Notes: generated by a model not told the origin, from the letters alone. 19,044 bases of DNA from JAYEHK01 sp034659475 (GCA_034659475.1 JAYEHK010000071.1:1-19044), one strand, 5' to 3'. Numbered from the stretch's first letter, positions 6,269 to 13,816 are shown. Numbers and translations: made by a program.

Positions 6269-7225
6269 ATGAAAAGAGTGTTTATTTGTTTTCTAATTGC
6301 TCTGGTGAGTTTAGGGGCTGTGGGGTGTGGACAGGAAGCGGACACGCCTGACACCACAAAGATAGTTAATATTGGGGTTATGCCCGATGTTGAATCTATA
6401 CCATTTATTATTGCTGAAAAAAATGGCTATTTTGAAGAACAGGGTGTGCAGGTAAATATCGAACATTTCAAGAGTGCCAGTGATCGGGACAGTGCTCTTC
6501 AAAGTGGTCAGTTAGATGGCGTTGTGTCAGATGTTCTGGCGATTGTGTTTGCCAATGAGGGTGGATTTGACCTGCGAATGATTTCTAAGACGGATGGTAA
6601 TATTGACTTATTGGCAGGAAAAGACTCCGGGATTGAATCCGTGAAGGACCTTACCGATAAAAGTGTAGGCATGTCCCTCAACACGGTGATGGAATATACA
6701 GTGGACCAGATGTTGCTAGCAAGTAAAATCAGTGCTGAAGACGCTGATAACGTTAAAAATATTGAGAAAATGGCGATTCCTAAACTGCCGACGCGATTGG
6801 AAATGCTGCAGAATGATAAGATCGATGCGGCCATTTTACCTGAACCTTTAGCGGGTTTAGCTGTGGGAAACGGAGCTCGTGTTCTAACCAGTACAGATGA
6901 ATTAGGGGAAAAAGCAATTGTCATTGCGTTTATCGATAAAAGTTTGCAGGAGAATCCAGAAGAGATTAAAGCTGTTTTTAGGGCCTATAATGATGCAGTA
7001 GCCTATCTTGCCAAAGCCCCTCTTGCAGATTATGTTGACTATATTATTGAAGAACAAGGTTTCCCTGAAGGCATGAAAAACTCTATTAATCTTCCACAAT
7101 ATAATAACGCAACCTTGCCCAGTGAGGAAATGTTTAATCATGTTGTGCAATGGATGCAGGGAAAACAACTGATTGAAAACGATTACGAATACAATGATTT
7201 GATTAATGATCAGGTTTTGAGGTAA
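6269..7225 (+). CDS. ABC importer substrate-binding lipoprotein (NitT/TauT/SsuA type)
   Basis: This 318-residue solute-binding protein has a lipoprotein signal peptide (MKRVFICFLIALVSLGAVGC, lipid-modified Cys20). The mature part fits the NMT1/SsuA-like periplasmic-binding fold: VNIGVMPDVESIPFIIAEK, GYFEEQGVQVNIEHF, then LQSGQLDGVVSDVLA, GKDSGIESVKDLTDKSVGMS and LQNDKIDAAILPEPLA. It would be tethered outside the membrane and hand a small, probably anionic or organic ligand to the permease. The family covers nitrate, sulfonates, taurine, thiamine precursors and others, and the ligand cannot be read from sequence. AAGGAG (6256-6261) precedes ATG 6269. The ATPase gene starts 8 bases after the stop, so the three ABC genes form an operon. 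Confidence 0.85.
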   Translation: MKRVFICFLIALVSLGAVGCGQEADTPDTTKIVNIGVMPDVESIPFIIAEKNGYFEEQGVQVNIEHFKSASDRDSALQSGQLDGVVSDVLAIVFANEGGFDLRMISKTDGNIDLLAGKDSGIESVKDLTDKSVGMSLNTVMEYTVDQMLLASKISAEDADNVKNIEKMAIPKLPTRLEMLQNDKIDAAILPEPLAGLAVGNGARVLTSTDELGEKAIVIAFIDKSLQENPEEIKAVFRAYNDAVAYLAKAPLADYVDYIIEEQGFPEGMKNSINLPQYNNATLPSEEMFNHVVQWMQGKQLIENDYEYNDLINDQVLR

Positions 7226-7232
7226 TGTTTGA

Positions 7233-7973
7233 GTGATTAGCATTAGAGATCTTTCGGTAAGTTACCATCGAAAAAATGAAGATGCTCTGGCGATCGATCA
7301 GTTGAGTATTGATATCGATGCTGGAGATATTTATACCTTCATAGGCCCATCAGGTTGTGGTAAATCAACGCTGCTGTATGTTCTGTCAGGGATTTTGAAG
7401 GACTATACAGGCAGCGTATCCATAGATGGCAGGCCGATTGATCCCAAAGCGCAGCGCATCGGGCTGATTCTGCAAAACTATGGGTTATTGCCGTGGAAAA
7501 CGGTTTGTGAAAATGCCGTGCTGGGCATAAAAATAAAAAATGATAGGCAGAGTCTGGGAGATTACGGTGCATATATTTTTAAACAATTAGGTATTGAGGG
7601 ACTTCTGGATCGATACCCGAAAGAACTGAGCGGAGGACAGCAGCAGCGTGTTGCGATTGCGCGTGCATTTATTCTGAAGCCTGATCTGCTGTTGATGGAC
7701 GAGCCTTTTTCGGCGTTGGATGCCATTACCCGGGAAGAAATGCAGGAACTTTTCTTTGATATATGGAAACAACATCGAGTAACGACTATTTTTATTACCC
7801 ACAGTGTGGATGAAGCCCTTTATCTGGGCAATAAAATCGCAATCCTGTCATCTGCTCCTGGAAGGGTACTTGAGGTTCTGGAGAATCCATGCTTTCAAAT
7901 GGATAACCTGAGGTCCAGGGATGAGTATTATGCGATGTCTAAGAAACTGCGGCAAATCGTAAGTAAAGGATGA
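7233..7973 (+). CDS. ABC importer ATPase (SsuB/TauB type)
   Basis: This 246-residue cytoplasmic ATPase powers the importer. All motifs are present: Walker A GPSGCGKST (about residues 38-46), Q loop LQNYGLLPW, signature LSGGQQQR, Walker B LLLMDEPF with catalytic Glu, D loop SALD and switch His in FITHSVDEA. The sequence is typical of the nitrate/sulfonate/taurine subfamily. It starts at GTG 7233. GAGGT within the end of the lipoprotein gene (7219-7223) serves as binding site, implying translational coupling. Its stop overlaps the permease start by four bases (ATGA). Confidence 0.9.
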   Translation: MISIRDLSVSYHRKNEDALAIDQLSIDIDAGDIYTFIGPSGCGKSTLLYVLSGILKDYTGSVSIDGRPIDPKAQRIGLILQNYGLLPWKTVCENAVLGIKIKNDRQSLGDYGAYIFKQLGIEGLLDRYPKELSGGQQQRVAIARAFILKPDLLLMDEPFSALDAITREEMQELFFDIWKQHRVTTIFITHSVDEALYLGNKIAILSSAPGRVLEVLENPCFQMDNLRSRDEYYAMSKKLRQIVSKG

Positions 7974-8719
7974 GCAAGGTGTTCTCAACAGAGAAATGGC
8001 GCGGAGCCCTATTGGGCTTTGTGATTTTAATTATTACCTGGTATATGGTGTCTTTGGTTGTAAAGCTTCCCATTATCCCGTCGCCATGGGTGGTATTTAT
8101 ACATGTAGTACAAATATTTAGAGCAAAAATTGCAATACATGTCTTTTTTAGTCTTGCCAGAATTATGGAAGGCATTGCGATTGCTCTTTTGATTGGGGTG
8201 CCGGTTGGTTTTTTGATGGGGTATTTTGAAAAAGTGGATAAAGTCTTATCGCCGGTTTTGTATTTTTCATATCCGGTGCCCAAGATTGCTCTGCTGCCTA
8301 TTATTATGGTGTTATTTGGACTGGGAGAAGCCTCTAAACTGATCATGATTGTGTTGATCATTATTTTCCAGATCATCATTACCTCTCGGGATGCGGTGAA
8401 AGACATTCCAGAGGAGACCTTTCGCTCCCTGCAATCTCTGGGTGCAAGTAAGCTTCAAACGTTTACGGAAATTATTCTGCCGGCCTCTTTATCTGAGATC
8501 CTGACGGCAACGAGACTGGCCTTAGGAACAGCTATATCCATACTCTTTTTTACCGAGACCTTTGGGACTGAATATGGGATGGGATATTTCATCATGGATT
8601 CGTGGATGCGAGTCAATTATCTGGATATGTATGCTGGGATCATCGTGTTAAGCTTTATCGGATTTTTTCTGTTTATCACCATTGATATTGCGGAGCGTAA
8701 GATCTGTTCCTGGAGGTGA
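7970..8719 (+). CDS. ABC importer permease (SsuC/TauC type)
   Basis: This 249-residue inner-membrane protein has about six transmembrane helices and the EAA loop that docks on the ATPase (EETFRSLQSLGASKLQTFTE then IILPASLSEILTATRLALG). It belongs to the BPD_transp_1 family of NitT/TauT importers and completes the operon with the two genes before it. AAAGGA in the end of the ATPase gene serves as binding site. The last codons (AERKICSWR) look like a natural end for the family. The stop codon TGA is also the first three bases of the palindromic element at 8717-8848, so the element abuts or replaced the original end. Confidence 0.88.
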   Translation: MSKVFSTEKWRGALLGFVILIITWYMVSLVVKLPIIPSPWVVFIHVVQIFRAKIAIHVFFSLARIMEGIAIALLIGVPVGFLMGYFEKVDKVLSPVLYFSYPVPKIALLPIIMVLFGLGEASKLIMIVLIIIFQIIITSRDAVKDIPEETFRSLQSLGASKLQTFTEIILPASLSEILTATRLALGTAISILFFTETFGTEYGMGYFIMDSWMRVNYLDMYAGIIVLSFIGFFLFITIDIAERKICSWR

Positions 8720-8848
8720 CACGGGGACGGTCGTATGTCACCGCTTCTGCAGGTTAGTTTTATTGCCATACGAGTTGCTGATCCCTAAAGCTGTTTTGGC
8801 AAGCAGATGGCGGCAAAAAGCGGTGACAAAAGGACCGTCCCCATGTCA
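8717..8848. repeat. REP-like palindromic element (GGGGACGGT family), copy 2
   Basis: The outer arms TGACACGGGGACGGTC (8717-8732) and GACCGTCCCCATGTCA (8833-8848) match as inverted repeats at 15 of 16 positions. Inner arms TGTCACCGCTT (8736-8746) and AAGCGGTGACA (8818-8828) are perfect. The centre is about 70 bases. It shares the GGGGACGGT core with the element at 4318-4398 but not the rest of its arms. It lies between the permease stop and the ribosome binding site of the next gene, with no room to spare on either side. Confidence 0.8.
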
Positions 8849-8865
8849 TCTAAGGAGTGCAATGT

Positions 8866-9204
8866 ATGAATATTCAAATTTTTGGTGTAAAGAAATGCTT
8901 CGACACAAAGAAGGCTGAACGCTATTTTAAGGAAAGAAATATCAAATTTCAGTATATAGATCTGAGTCAAAAGAGCTTTAGCAAAGGTGAATTTGAAAGT
9001 GTGAAGGCAGCTACAGGACTGAATGAATTGATCAACCAGAAGGCGAAAGAATACAAGAAACTGAATCTGGATAAGATCGGTAACAGCAGTATGCGAGAAG
9101 AAATCTTGTTTAACCATTCGCAGCTTTTCAACACCCCCATTGTACGAAATGGGAAATGGGCTACAGTAGGATATAAGCCGGATATTTGGGAAGAGTGGGA
9201 GTAA
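8866..9204 (+). CDS. ArsC/Spx-family thioredoxin-fold protein
   Basis: This 112-residue cytoplasmic protein belongs to the arsenate reductase (ArsC)/Spx/YffB family. It opens with a beta strand and a single redox Cys (MNIQIFGVKKCFDTKKAERY, Cys11). It continues with a helical insertion and ends with the family's TPIVRNGKWATVGYKPDIWE segment (cis-Pro loop in TPIVR). There is no CxxC, so it is not clearly Spx. True arsenate reduction is unproven, because many relatives have unknown thiol-redox roles. ATG 8866 is chosen over GTG 8857 because TAAGGAG (8851-8857) precedes it by 8 bases. The gene follows the palindromic element directly, and the CGGC gene lies 56 bases downstream. Confidence 0.8.
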   Translation: MNIQIFGVKKCFDTKKAERYFKERNIKFQYIDLSQKSFSKGEFESVKAATGLNELINQKAKEYKKLNLDKIGNSSMREEILFNHSQLFNTPIVRNGKWATVGYKPDIWEEWE

Positions 9205-9260
9205 TAGGGGAACCTTGTCTCCCTGCTTTAATTTATAGAAAGATAATGGAGGGATTGAGT

Positions 9261-9593
9261 GTGAAGGTTGGGTTAATAAGGTGTCAGCAGACGGAGGCTA
9301 TATGCCCAGGGACAGCAGACTTTAGAGTGATCAGGGAAAAACAGGGTGCATTCAAAGACGTAGAGGGTGAAATTGAAATCATTGGGCTAACGACCTGCGG
9401 GGGGTGCCCAGGCAAAAATGCGATTCCCAGGGCAGAGGAAATGATTAAGCGCGGCGCCGACACCATTGCATTGTGCTCTTGTATTACTAAAGGCAATCCC
9501 ATCGGTTTTCCCTGTCCGCACGCACAGCAAATCAAAGAAGTGCTGACCAAAAGAATTGGGGATAAGGTGACGATTCTTGATTGGACGCATTAA
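9261..9593 (+). CDS. CGGC-domain putative metal-binding protein
   Basis: This 110-residue protein has the Cys pattern of the CGGC family (predicted metal binding): CQQTEAICPG near the start, TTCGGCPGKN in the middle, then ALCSCITKGNP and FPCPHAQQI. Its repeated Cys and one His suggest binding of a metal or Fe-S cluster in the cytoplasm. No enzymatic role is established for the family. GTG 9261 is preferred to upstream starts because GGAGGG (9248-9253) lies 7 bases before it. Its position after the ABC importer and the ArsC-like gene on the same strand suggests a shared metal/thiol theme, but a palindrome separates it from the importer. Confidence 0.8.
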   Translation: MKVGLIRCQQTEAICPGTADFRVIREKQGAFKDVEGEIEIIGLTTCGGCPGKNAIPRAEEMIKRGADTIALCSCITKGNPIGFPCPHAQQIKEVLTKRIGDKVTILDWTH

Positions 9594-9638
9594 AGTTGTA
9601 GAATATGTAGTGCGGTTATAAGGTAACAATGGGGTCTG

Positions 9639-9688
9639 ACTCCAACGTGTACATGACCGGCGGAACAATGGAGATTACCACGTGGAGT
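9639..9688. repeat. Imperfect palindrome after the CGGC gene
   Basis: ACTCCAACGTG (9639-9649) and CACGTGGAGT (9679-9688) form inverted arms, preceded by GGGGTCTGAC (9631-9640), another motif type often seen in intergenic palindromes of Clostridia. It may be a degenerate REP-like element or a weak terminator for the CGGC gene. No T tract follows. Confidence 0.4.
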
Positions 9689-9831
9689 GCAATATTATCA
9701 GGAGAGTCGACCATCTGTGCAACATTTGTTTGCTCAGGTGGTCTTTTGTCGTCTGTGCATTCATTACTTCCTTTAATCTTATTACCAAAAAAATGGAGGT
9801 AATCGTCAAAAAAGACAAGGTAACTTTGGCA

Positions 9832-9894
9832 TCACGGTAGGTTGGCTGCTTTTGCAGCGTCGATTGAAAGGATGCGTCCTTTAACGTTTTCCAT
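9832..9894 (-). CDS. Possible 20-codon ORF with strong ribosome binding site
   Basis: On the minus strand, AAGGAGAT is followed by ATG at 9894 and the short frame MENVKGRILSIDAAKAANLP, then a stop. The AAGGAG sits in the loop of ACAGA-AAGGAGA-TCTGT, so it could be hidden in a hairpin. Beyond the stop, other frames stay open, including a second start with AAGGA at about 9760 (MNAQTTKDHLSKQMLHRWST). This may be a remnant of a broken small gene or a leader peptide. I do not recognise it. The rest of 9594-10000 has no supported gene. Confidence 0.25.
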   Translation of the reverse strand: MENVKGRILSIDAAKAANLP

Positions 9895-9996
9895 ACAGAT
9901 CTCCTTTCTGTCACGATACAAGTCGTCCAAACCCTTCTGCATGAGATTTGAATGTCTGTATGTACTGTGCTTCGTATGGACACAAAGACTGTGTGA

Positions 9997-10024
9997 TTGC
10001 ATAGGATAATTATTGGAATATAGA
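9997..10024 (+). promoter_or_regulatory. Possible promoter of the 52-residue protein gene
   Basis: TTGCAT (9997-10002) and TATAGA (10019-10024) are spaced by 16 bases and lie about 40 bases before the ATG at 10066. Confidence 0.4.
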
Positions 10025-10065
10025 CGACACACGTTGTGCATGTTAAATACAGGAAGGTGATGAAA

Positions 10066-10224
10066 ATGCCATTTTTTATTGTGACAGAACACAGTCTAAT
10101 CTTACCGGGTGAATATGAAAACTATGAATCTGCCTGCGATGGCTGTGATGCAGGTGATATTGTGTTTGTTGCAGATAGCAGAAGAATGCTGGAAGAAACG
10201 CTTAATGCAGAGACATCAGAATAG
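10066..10224 (+). CDS. Small acidic hypothetical protein, 52 residues
   Basis: I do not recognise this protein. It reads MPFFIVTEHSLILPGEYENY... with two Cys close together (ACDGCDAGD, a CxxC pair) and an acidic C-terminal half ending LEETLNAETSE. It has no signal peptide or membrane segment, so it should be soluble. ATG 10066 is chosen because GGAAGGTG (10052-10059) precedes it by about 6 bases; a longer frame starts at 10036 without a binding site. A plausible promoter lies just upstream. The CxxC pair might bind metal or be redox active, which is inference only. It stands alone, about 340 bases from asnS. Confidence 0.5.
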   Translation: MPFFIVTEHSLILPGEYENYESACDGCDAGDIVFVADSRRMLEETLNAETSE

Positions 10225-10448
10225 CGCATCAGATTCCCAGAGGTTTCGCGTTATTCAAAGTCGGTATTGCTGCAAAACAACAAATACCTCTGTTTAAATG
10301 TATGACTGTCCAGTGGGTAAAATATCCTGCAAGCGCTAGAGAAACTTCTGGTTTGCTTTCAACGCTCTCTGGGTTTTCTGACAGATGGCTTGGTGGGTAC
10401 CAAAACGTTGTTTTATGTTATTGCAGCACGAGTGCGTGGAAACTCAAG

Positions 10449-10482
10449 TAAACTCACTAATATGACTTTACGCAGTGGAATC
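10449..10482 (-). repeat. 34-base dispersed repeat, second copy
   Basis: Read on the minus strand this segment matches 4810-4843 at 30 of 34 positions. It lies in the gene-free stretch 10225-10500, where I see no supported gene, between the small acidic protein and the asnS terminator. Confidence 0.6.
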
Positions 10483-10504
10483 ATAGAGACATTTAGCAGC
10501 ATAT

Positions 10505-10556
10505 AAAAAGAACCCTTTTCGTTGGAAAAATTCCGAACAAAAAGGGTTCTTTTTTT
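10505..10556 (-). terminator. Bidirectional terminator of asnS
   Basis: AAAAAGAACCCTTTT and AAAAGGGTTCTTTTTTT are inverted repeats with a loop of about 20 bases containing an inner GGAA/TTCC pair. T tracts occur on both strands, so it can stop transcripts from both sides. It lies immediately after the asnS stop. Confidence 0.85.
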
Positions 10557-10568
10557 GCTAAGTTCTGT

Positions 10569-11963
10569 TTAGAAGTCGCAGGATTTTACGGTGCGGGGGA
10601 AGGGAATGACATCCCGAATGTTGCTGATTCCTGTAACGTACATGACGGCTCTTTCGAAGCCCAGACCGTATCCGGCATGCTTTACGCCGCCATATTTTCT
10701 TAGATCCAGGTACCACCCAAGACCTGCTTCCTCAATATTTAATTCTTCCATGCGTTGTTTAAGTATGTTTTCTCGTTCTTCTCTCTGACTGCCGCCTATG
10801 ATTTCTCCTACGCCTGGGACCAATAGGTCCATTGCAGCAACGGTTTTTTCATCATCATTGAGGCGCATATAGAAGGCCTTGATTTCCTTGGGGTAATCGA
10901 TGACAAATAACGGTTTTTGAAATATCTTTTCTGTCAGGTAGCGTTCGTGCTCGGTTTGCAAATCCTGACCCCAGGTAACAGGATAGTCGAAGGTTTCACC
11001 AGACTCCTGCAGGATTTCTACTGCTTTGGTATAGGTGATATGTGCAAAATCGGAGTTCACAATGTTTTCCAATCTTTTTTTGAGGCCTTTATCCACAAAG
11101 GCATTGAAGAAATCCATTTCTTCCGGGGCATTTTCTAAAACATAGGAGATGATGAATTTCATCATGTCTTCTGCCATTTTCATGTTGTCCTGCAGATCTG
11201 CAAAGGCGATTTCCGGTTCAATCATCCAGAATTCTGCCGCATGTCTGGCCGTGTTTGAATTCTCTGCTCTGAATGTAGGTCCAAAGGTATATACATCTCG
11301 GAAAGCGAGTGCAAAGGATTCTGCTTCCAACTGACCACTCACGGTGAGATTGGTTTTATGTGCAAAGAAATCTTTGGAGAAATCTACCTTCCCATCTTCA
11401 CTCATGGGAGGGTGCAGGGGGTCAAAGGTTGTTACGCGAAAGACTTCCCCTGCGCCTTCCGCATCATTTGCAGTGATGATGGGGGTATGTACATAAACAA
11501 ATCCGTTTTCCTGAAAAAACTGGTGGATCGCGTAAGCAAGCAGGGAACGTACACGAAAAACAGCGGAAAATAGATTGGTTCGAGGACGCAGATAGGCCAC
11601 TTCTCGCAAAAATTCCCGGGTATGGCGTTTGGGCTGAATAGGGTAATCTTCAGGAGAAGAACCTTCCAGGCTTATCTGAATGGCCTTTATCTCAAAAGGT
11701 TGTTTAGCTTCCGGGGTTTCAATGACTTTACCGAGCACTTTCACTGCAGAACCGGCACCCCATTTTGTCACTTCATCAAAGTTTGGCAGTGCTTCCTTTT
11801 CATAGACGATTTGGATCGTATTAAAATGGGTGCCGTCATTCAGGGCGATAAAACCGAATGACTTTTGATCGCGATTGGTTCTGATCCATCCATTTATCTC
11901 GACGTCGTTGTCTGCGTATCTGCTGGTATTACGAACAAGTTGTCTTACGACTGCTTTTTCCAT
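10569..11963 (-). CDS. asnS: Asparaginyl-tRNA synthetase
   Basis: This 464-residue cytoplasmic class IIb synthetase charges tRNA-Asn with asparagine using ATP. The N-terminal anticodon-binding OB fold (about 15-105: VEINGWIRTNRDQKSFGFIA, LNDGT) is followed by the catalytic core. The core has motif 1 (YLRPRTNLFSAVFRVRS), a class II motif 2 (FGPTFRAENSNTARHAAEFW) and motif 3 near the C-terminus (GLGFERAVMYVTGISNIRDV, ending PFPRTVKSCDF). The length and AENSNT sequence fit AsnRS rather than AspRS. AAGGAGG precedes the ATG by 8 bases. No T-box leader is visible: a short leader starts at an extended -10 and contains a perfect palindrome. It is monocistronic, with its own terminator. Confidence 0.97.
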   Translation of the reverse strand: MEKAVVRQLVRNTSRYADNDVEINGWIRTNRDQKSFGFIALNDGTHFNTIQIVYEKEALPNFDEVTKWGAGSAVKVLGKVIETPEAKQPFEIKAIQISLEGSSPEDYPIQPKRHTREFLREVAYLRPRTNLFSAVFRVRSLLAYAIHQFFQENGFVYVHTPIITANDAEGAGEVFRVTTFDPLHPPMSEDGKVDFSKDFFAHKTNLTVSGQLEAESFALAFRDVYTFGPTFRAENSNTARHAAEFWMIEPEIAFADLQDNMKMAEDMMKFIISYVLENAPEEMDFFNAFVDKGLKKRLENIVNSDFAHITYTKAVEILQESGETFDYPVTWGQDLQTEHERYLTEKIFQKPLFVIDYPKEIKAFYMRLNDDEKTVAAMDLLVPGVGEIIGGSQREERENILKQRMEELNIEEAGLGWYLDLRKYGGVKHAGYGLGFERAVMYVTGISNIRDVIPFPRTVKSCDF

Positions 11964-11995
11964 TTAGTTGGCCTCCTTCATTATTGTAACTGCTC

Positions 11996-12022
11996 AATTA
12001 AGTACTTAATTATATTTTAGCA
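11996..12022 (-). promoter_or_regulatory. asnS extended -10 promoter with palindrome
   Basis: On the minus strand TGCTAAAAT (complement of 12014-12022) is an extended -10 box. Directly downstream lies AATTAAGTACTTAATT (11996-12011), a perfect 16-base palindrome covering the expected start of transcription. It could be an operator, but the protein that would bind is unknown. Confidence 0.45.
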
Positions 12023-12064
12023 CATGATTAGTACGAGAATAGGTTGAGTATAAGCGGAATTATT

Positions 12065-12104
12065 AGTTGGAAAGTTGGTTAGTTGGACAGTTGGAACGTT
12101 GAAG
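12065..12104. repeat. Octamer tandem repeat (AGTTGGNN)
   Basis: Five units with a strict period of 8 begin at 12065, 12073, 12081, 12089 and 12097: AGTTGGAA, AGTTGGTT, AGTTGGAC, AGTTGGAA, CGTTGAAG. Confidence 0.7.
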
Positions 12105-12108
12105 TGGG

Positions 12109-12179
12109 TTTATTAAAAATAGGAACCGAAAACGCTGATGTTCGCTGATTGTCGCTGATGAACGCTGTTTTTTAATAAA
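12109..12179. repeat. Decamer array bounded by inverted repeats
   Basis: CGCTGATGTT, CGCTGATTGT, CGCTGATGAA and CGCTG repeat with an exact 10-base period from 12133. The array is enclosed by the inverted 11-mers TTTATTAAAAA (12109-12119) and TTTTTAATAAA (12169-12179). It lies in the 464-base divergent region between asnS and the peptidase gene. Bases 12180-12310 show nothing I recognise. Confidence 0.6.
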
Positions 12180-12314
12180 AATTTTAAACTGCTTTAGAAT
12201 TGTCCGCCTTTCCATAGGAAATTCTTCTAATTTCATCAGTGGCTGCGCTTGTCCTTAGGGTATGGCCTGGGGCCGCGGGTATCAGACTACGGTTAATCCT
12301 GCCTAATATTACCT

Positions 12315-12344
12315 TTGACCTTGCCGATTTATTATCGATAGTAT
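12315..12344 (+). promoter_or_regulatory. Promoter of the M15 peptidase gene
   Basis: TTGACC (12315-12320), an 18-base spacer and TAGTAT (12339-12344) lie about 80 bases before the ATG at 12428. TAGGAGA (12411-12417) is the ribosome binding site. Confidence 0.45.
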
Positions 12345-12427
12345 TGTATGTATGCGAGGCATCAAAAATTCAGCGACATTGTTTGCTGTAAGCTGAAGTA
12401 AAAAAAAAGCTAGGAGAATACATATTT

Positions 12428-13687
12428 ATGAGTAAGAAATGGACTTGGGTTTTGGCAATCTTTGCAATTGCCGTTTTAGGATTTTTCATTTTCCGTTTTG
12501 CAACTGCAGGAACTGCACCTACAATGAAGACAGTGAATGCTGTATCGGGAGAAACCAGCATAACGCTGTCCGGGTTGATTGAAGAAGATGGAGGCAAAGC
12601 GCTTAGCAAGGTTGGCTTTAGATGGGGGACAAGCAGGGAGCTCGAAGAATATGAGCTTTTCAATGGTCCCACAGAGGAAGGAGCAGCATTTTCAGTAATG
12701 CTAGGAAACTTGGAGGACGGAACCACCTATTTCTACCAGAGCTATGCGGTCAACGAAAAAGGGACAGGCTATGGTGAAATTCAAAGTGTGACTACAGCGG
12801 AAAAGCCCAATCAACCACCAAGTGTAACCGTTACCAGCCCTTCGAATCATATCACCGTTACCCAGGGAACCGCCGTGAAAATATCCGCTGTGGGTGAGGA
12901 TGATGAAAAGGTGGAAAACATGGTGCTGTTCATTAATAATACAGCCAAACTTCATCAAGAAGGAAATACATTGGACTATGATTGGTATACAGAGGGTTTT
13001 GACCCGGGTTCTTATGAGATCAAGGTGACCGCAGGGGATGGGCAGGAGGAAACAGAAGCGTTGATTTCTCTGGTTATCAAAGAAAAGGTGGTTGTTCCCA
13101 CACCAAAAACCGCAACTGACAGCTCACAGCAAGCAGCTGTAAAGGAAACGCAGCAGAGTAGTACGACGGTTTCAAGAGCAAGTAAGACAGATCGAAGTAA
13201 ATATTCAAAACTGGGCAAGATACAGGGATCCTATGGGTCTTTCTGGTACCGAGATACATCTGGTGGGCGCATTGAGATAGACCCCAACTGGGTGAGCGAA
13301 AACATTGTAACGATTACACTGCCTGGTTTAAACCAGAAGGTGCAGGTGCATAAGGATGCTGCGGATAACTTTATCCAGGCGTTTACGTACATAAAGAACG
13401 GAACTGCAAACATTAACGGGAAACAGGTGCCTTTATTGAGCCTCATTGATAGCATGGATGGAACCTTTGTAACCCGCCATGTCATGTGGAATGCTTCCAG
13501 AGGCTTAAGCCGTCATTCATGGGGCATTGCGATTGATATCAATGCAGCGGGACACTTCGGATATATCGATCCTGCTAAACACCCCAACGATCCAAATTTA
13601 ATCCTATGGGAAAAAGCATTTGAACCGGCCGGATTTAGTTGGGGAAACAGATATAGTGACTCTATGCATTTTGAGATGATGGACTAA
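12428..13687 (+). CDS. Membrane-anchored cell-wall peptidase, M15 family, with Fn3 and Ig-like domains
   Basis: This is a 419-residue extracytoplasmic protein. Residues 6-30 form a signal anchor (WTWVLAIFAIAVLGFFIFRF). A fibronectin-III-like domain covers about 32-125 (ending VTTAEKPNQPP). A bacterial Ig-like domain covers about 126-220 (VTVTSPSNHITVTQGTAVKI). A Ser/Thr/Gln-rich linker (about 222-260) leads to a C-terminal M15 metallopeptidase domain. The zinc ligands are H363 and D370 (SRHSWGIAID) and H414, with D411 as likely catalytic base (DSMHFE). This arrangement matches L-alanyl-D-glutamate-type endopeptidases (phage Ply500/CwlK) and the M15_4 group better than VanX. It should cut peptidoglycan stem peptides during growth or remodelling. 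It stands alone, diverging from asnS, with its own promoter and terminator. Confidence 0.85.
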   Translation: MSKKWTWVLAIFAIAVLGFFIFRFATAGTAPTMKTVNAVSGETSITLSGLIEEDGGKALSKVGFRWGTSRELEEYELFNGPTEEGAAFSVMLGNLEDGTTYFYQSYAVNEKGTGYGEIQSVTTAEKPNQPPSVTVTSPSNHITVTQGTAVKISAVGEDDEKVENMVLFINNTAKLHQEGNTLDYDWYTEGFDPGSYEIKVTAGDGQEETEALISLVIKEKVVVPTPKTATDSSQQAAVKETQQSSTTVSRASKTDRSKYSKLGKIQGSYGSFWYRDTSGGRIEIDPNWVSENIVTITLPGLNQKVQVHKDAADNFIQAFTYIKNGTANINGKQVPLLSLIDSMDGTFVTRHVMWNASRGLSRHSWGIAIDINAAGHFGYIDPAKHPNDPNLILWEKAFEPAGFSWGNRYSDSMHFEMMD

Positions 13688-13764
13688 ATTGCTCCAGTAC
13701 CTGCTCTTTTGCTAGATAAACTTTATAATGCTTTATTGGCAGATAATAATTATCGGTCATGATA

Positions 13765-13796
13765 TACCTGTAAGCGAAATGCTTGCAGGTATTTTT
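13765..13796 (+). terminator. Rho-independent terminator of the peptidase gene
   Basis: TACCTGTAAGC (13765-13775) pairs with GCTTGCAGGTA (13781-13791), one G-U pair, with a five-base loop and a following TTTTT. Confidence 0.8.
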
Positions 13797-13816
13797 ATGT
13801 AAAGGGGATTGATATT

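Noticed and set aside
7939..8406. 155-residue minus-strand ORF inside the permease gene
   Set aside because: Antisense shadow of a clear ABC permease.
10304..10450. 49-codon plus-strand ORF in the gap before asnS
   Set aside because: No ribosome binding site or recognisable feature; probably chance.
12065..12179. CRISPR array
   Set aside because: Units are 8-10 bases without spacers of 30 or more bases, and no cas gene is present.
11964..12427. T-box leader for asnS
   Set aside because: The promoter is about 50 bases from the start codon and no T-box core or specifier stem is present.
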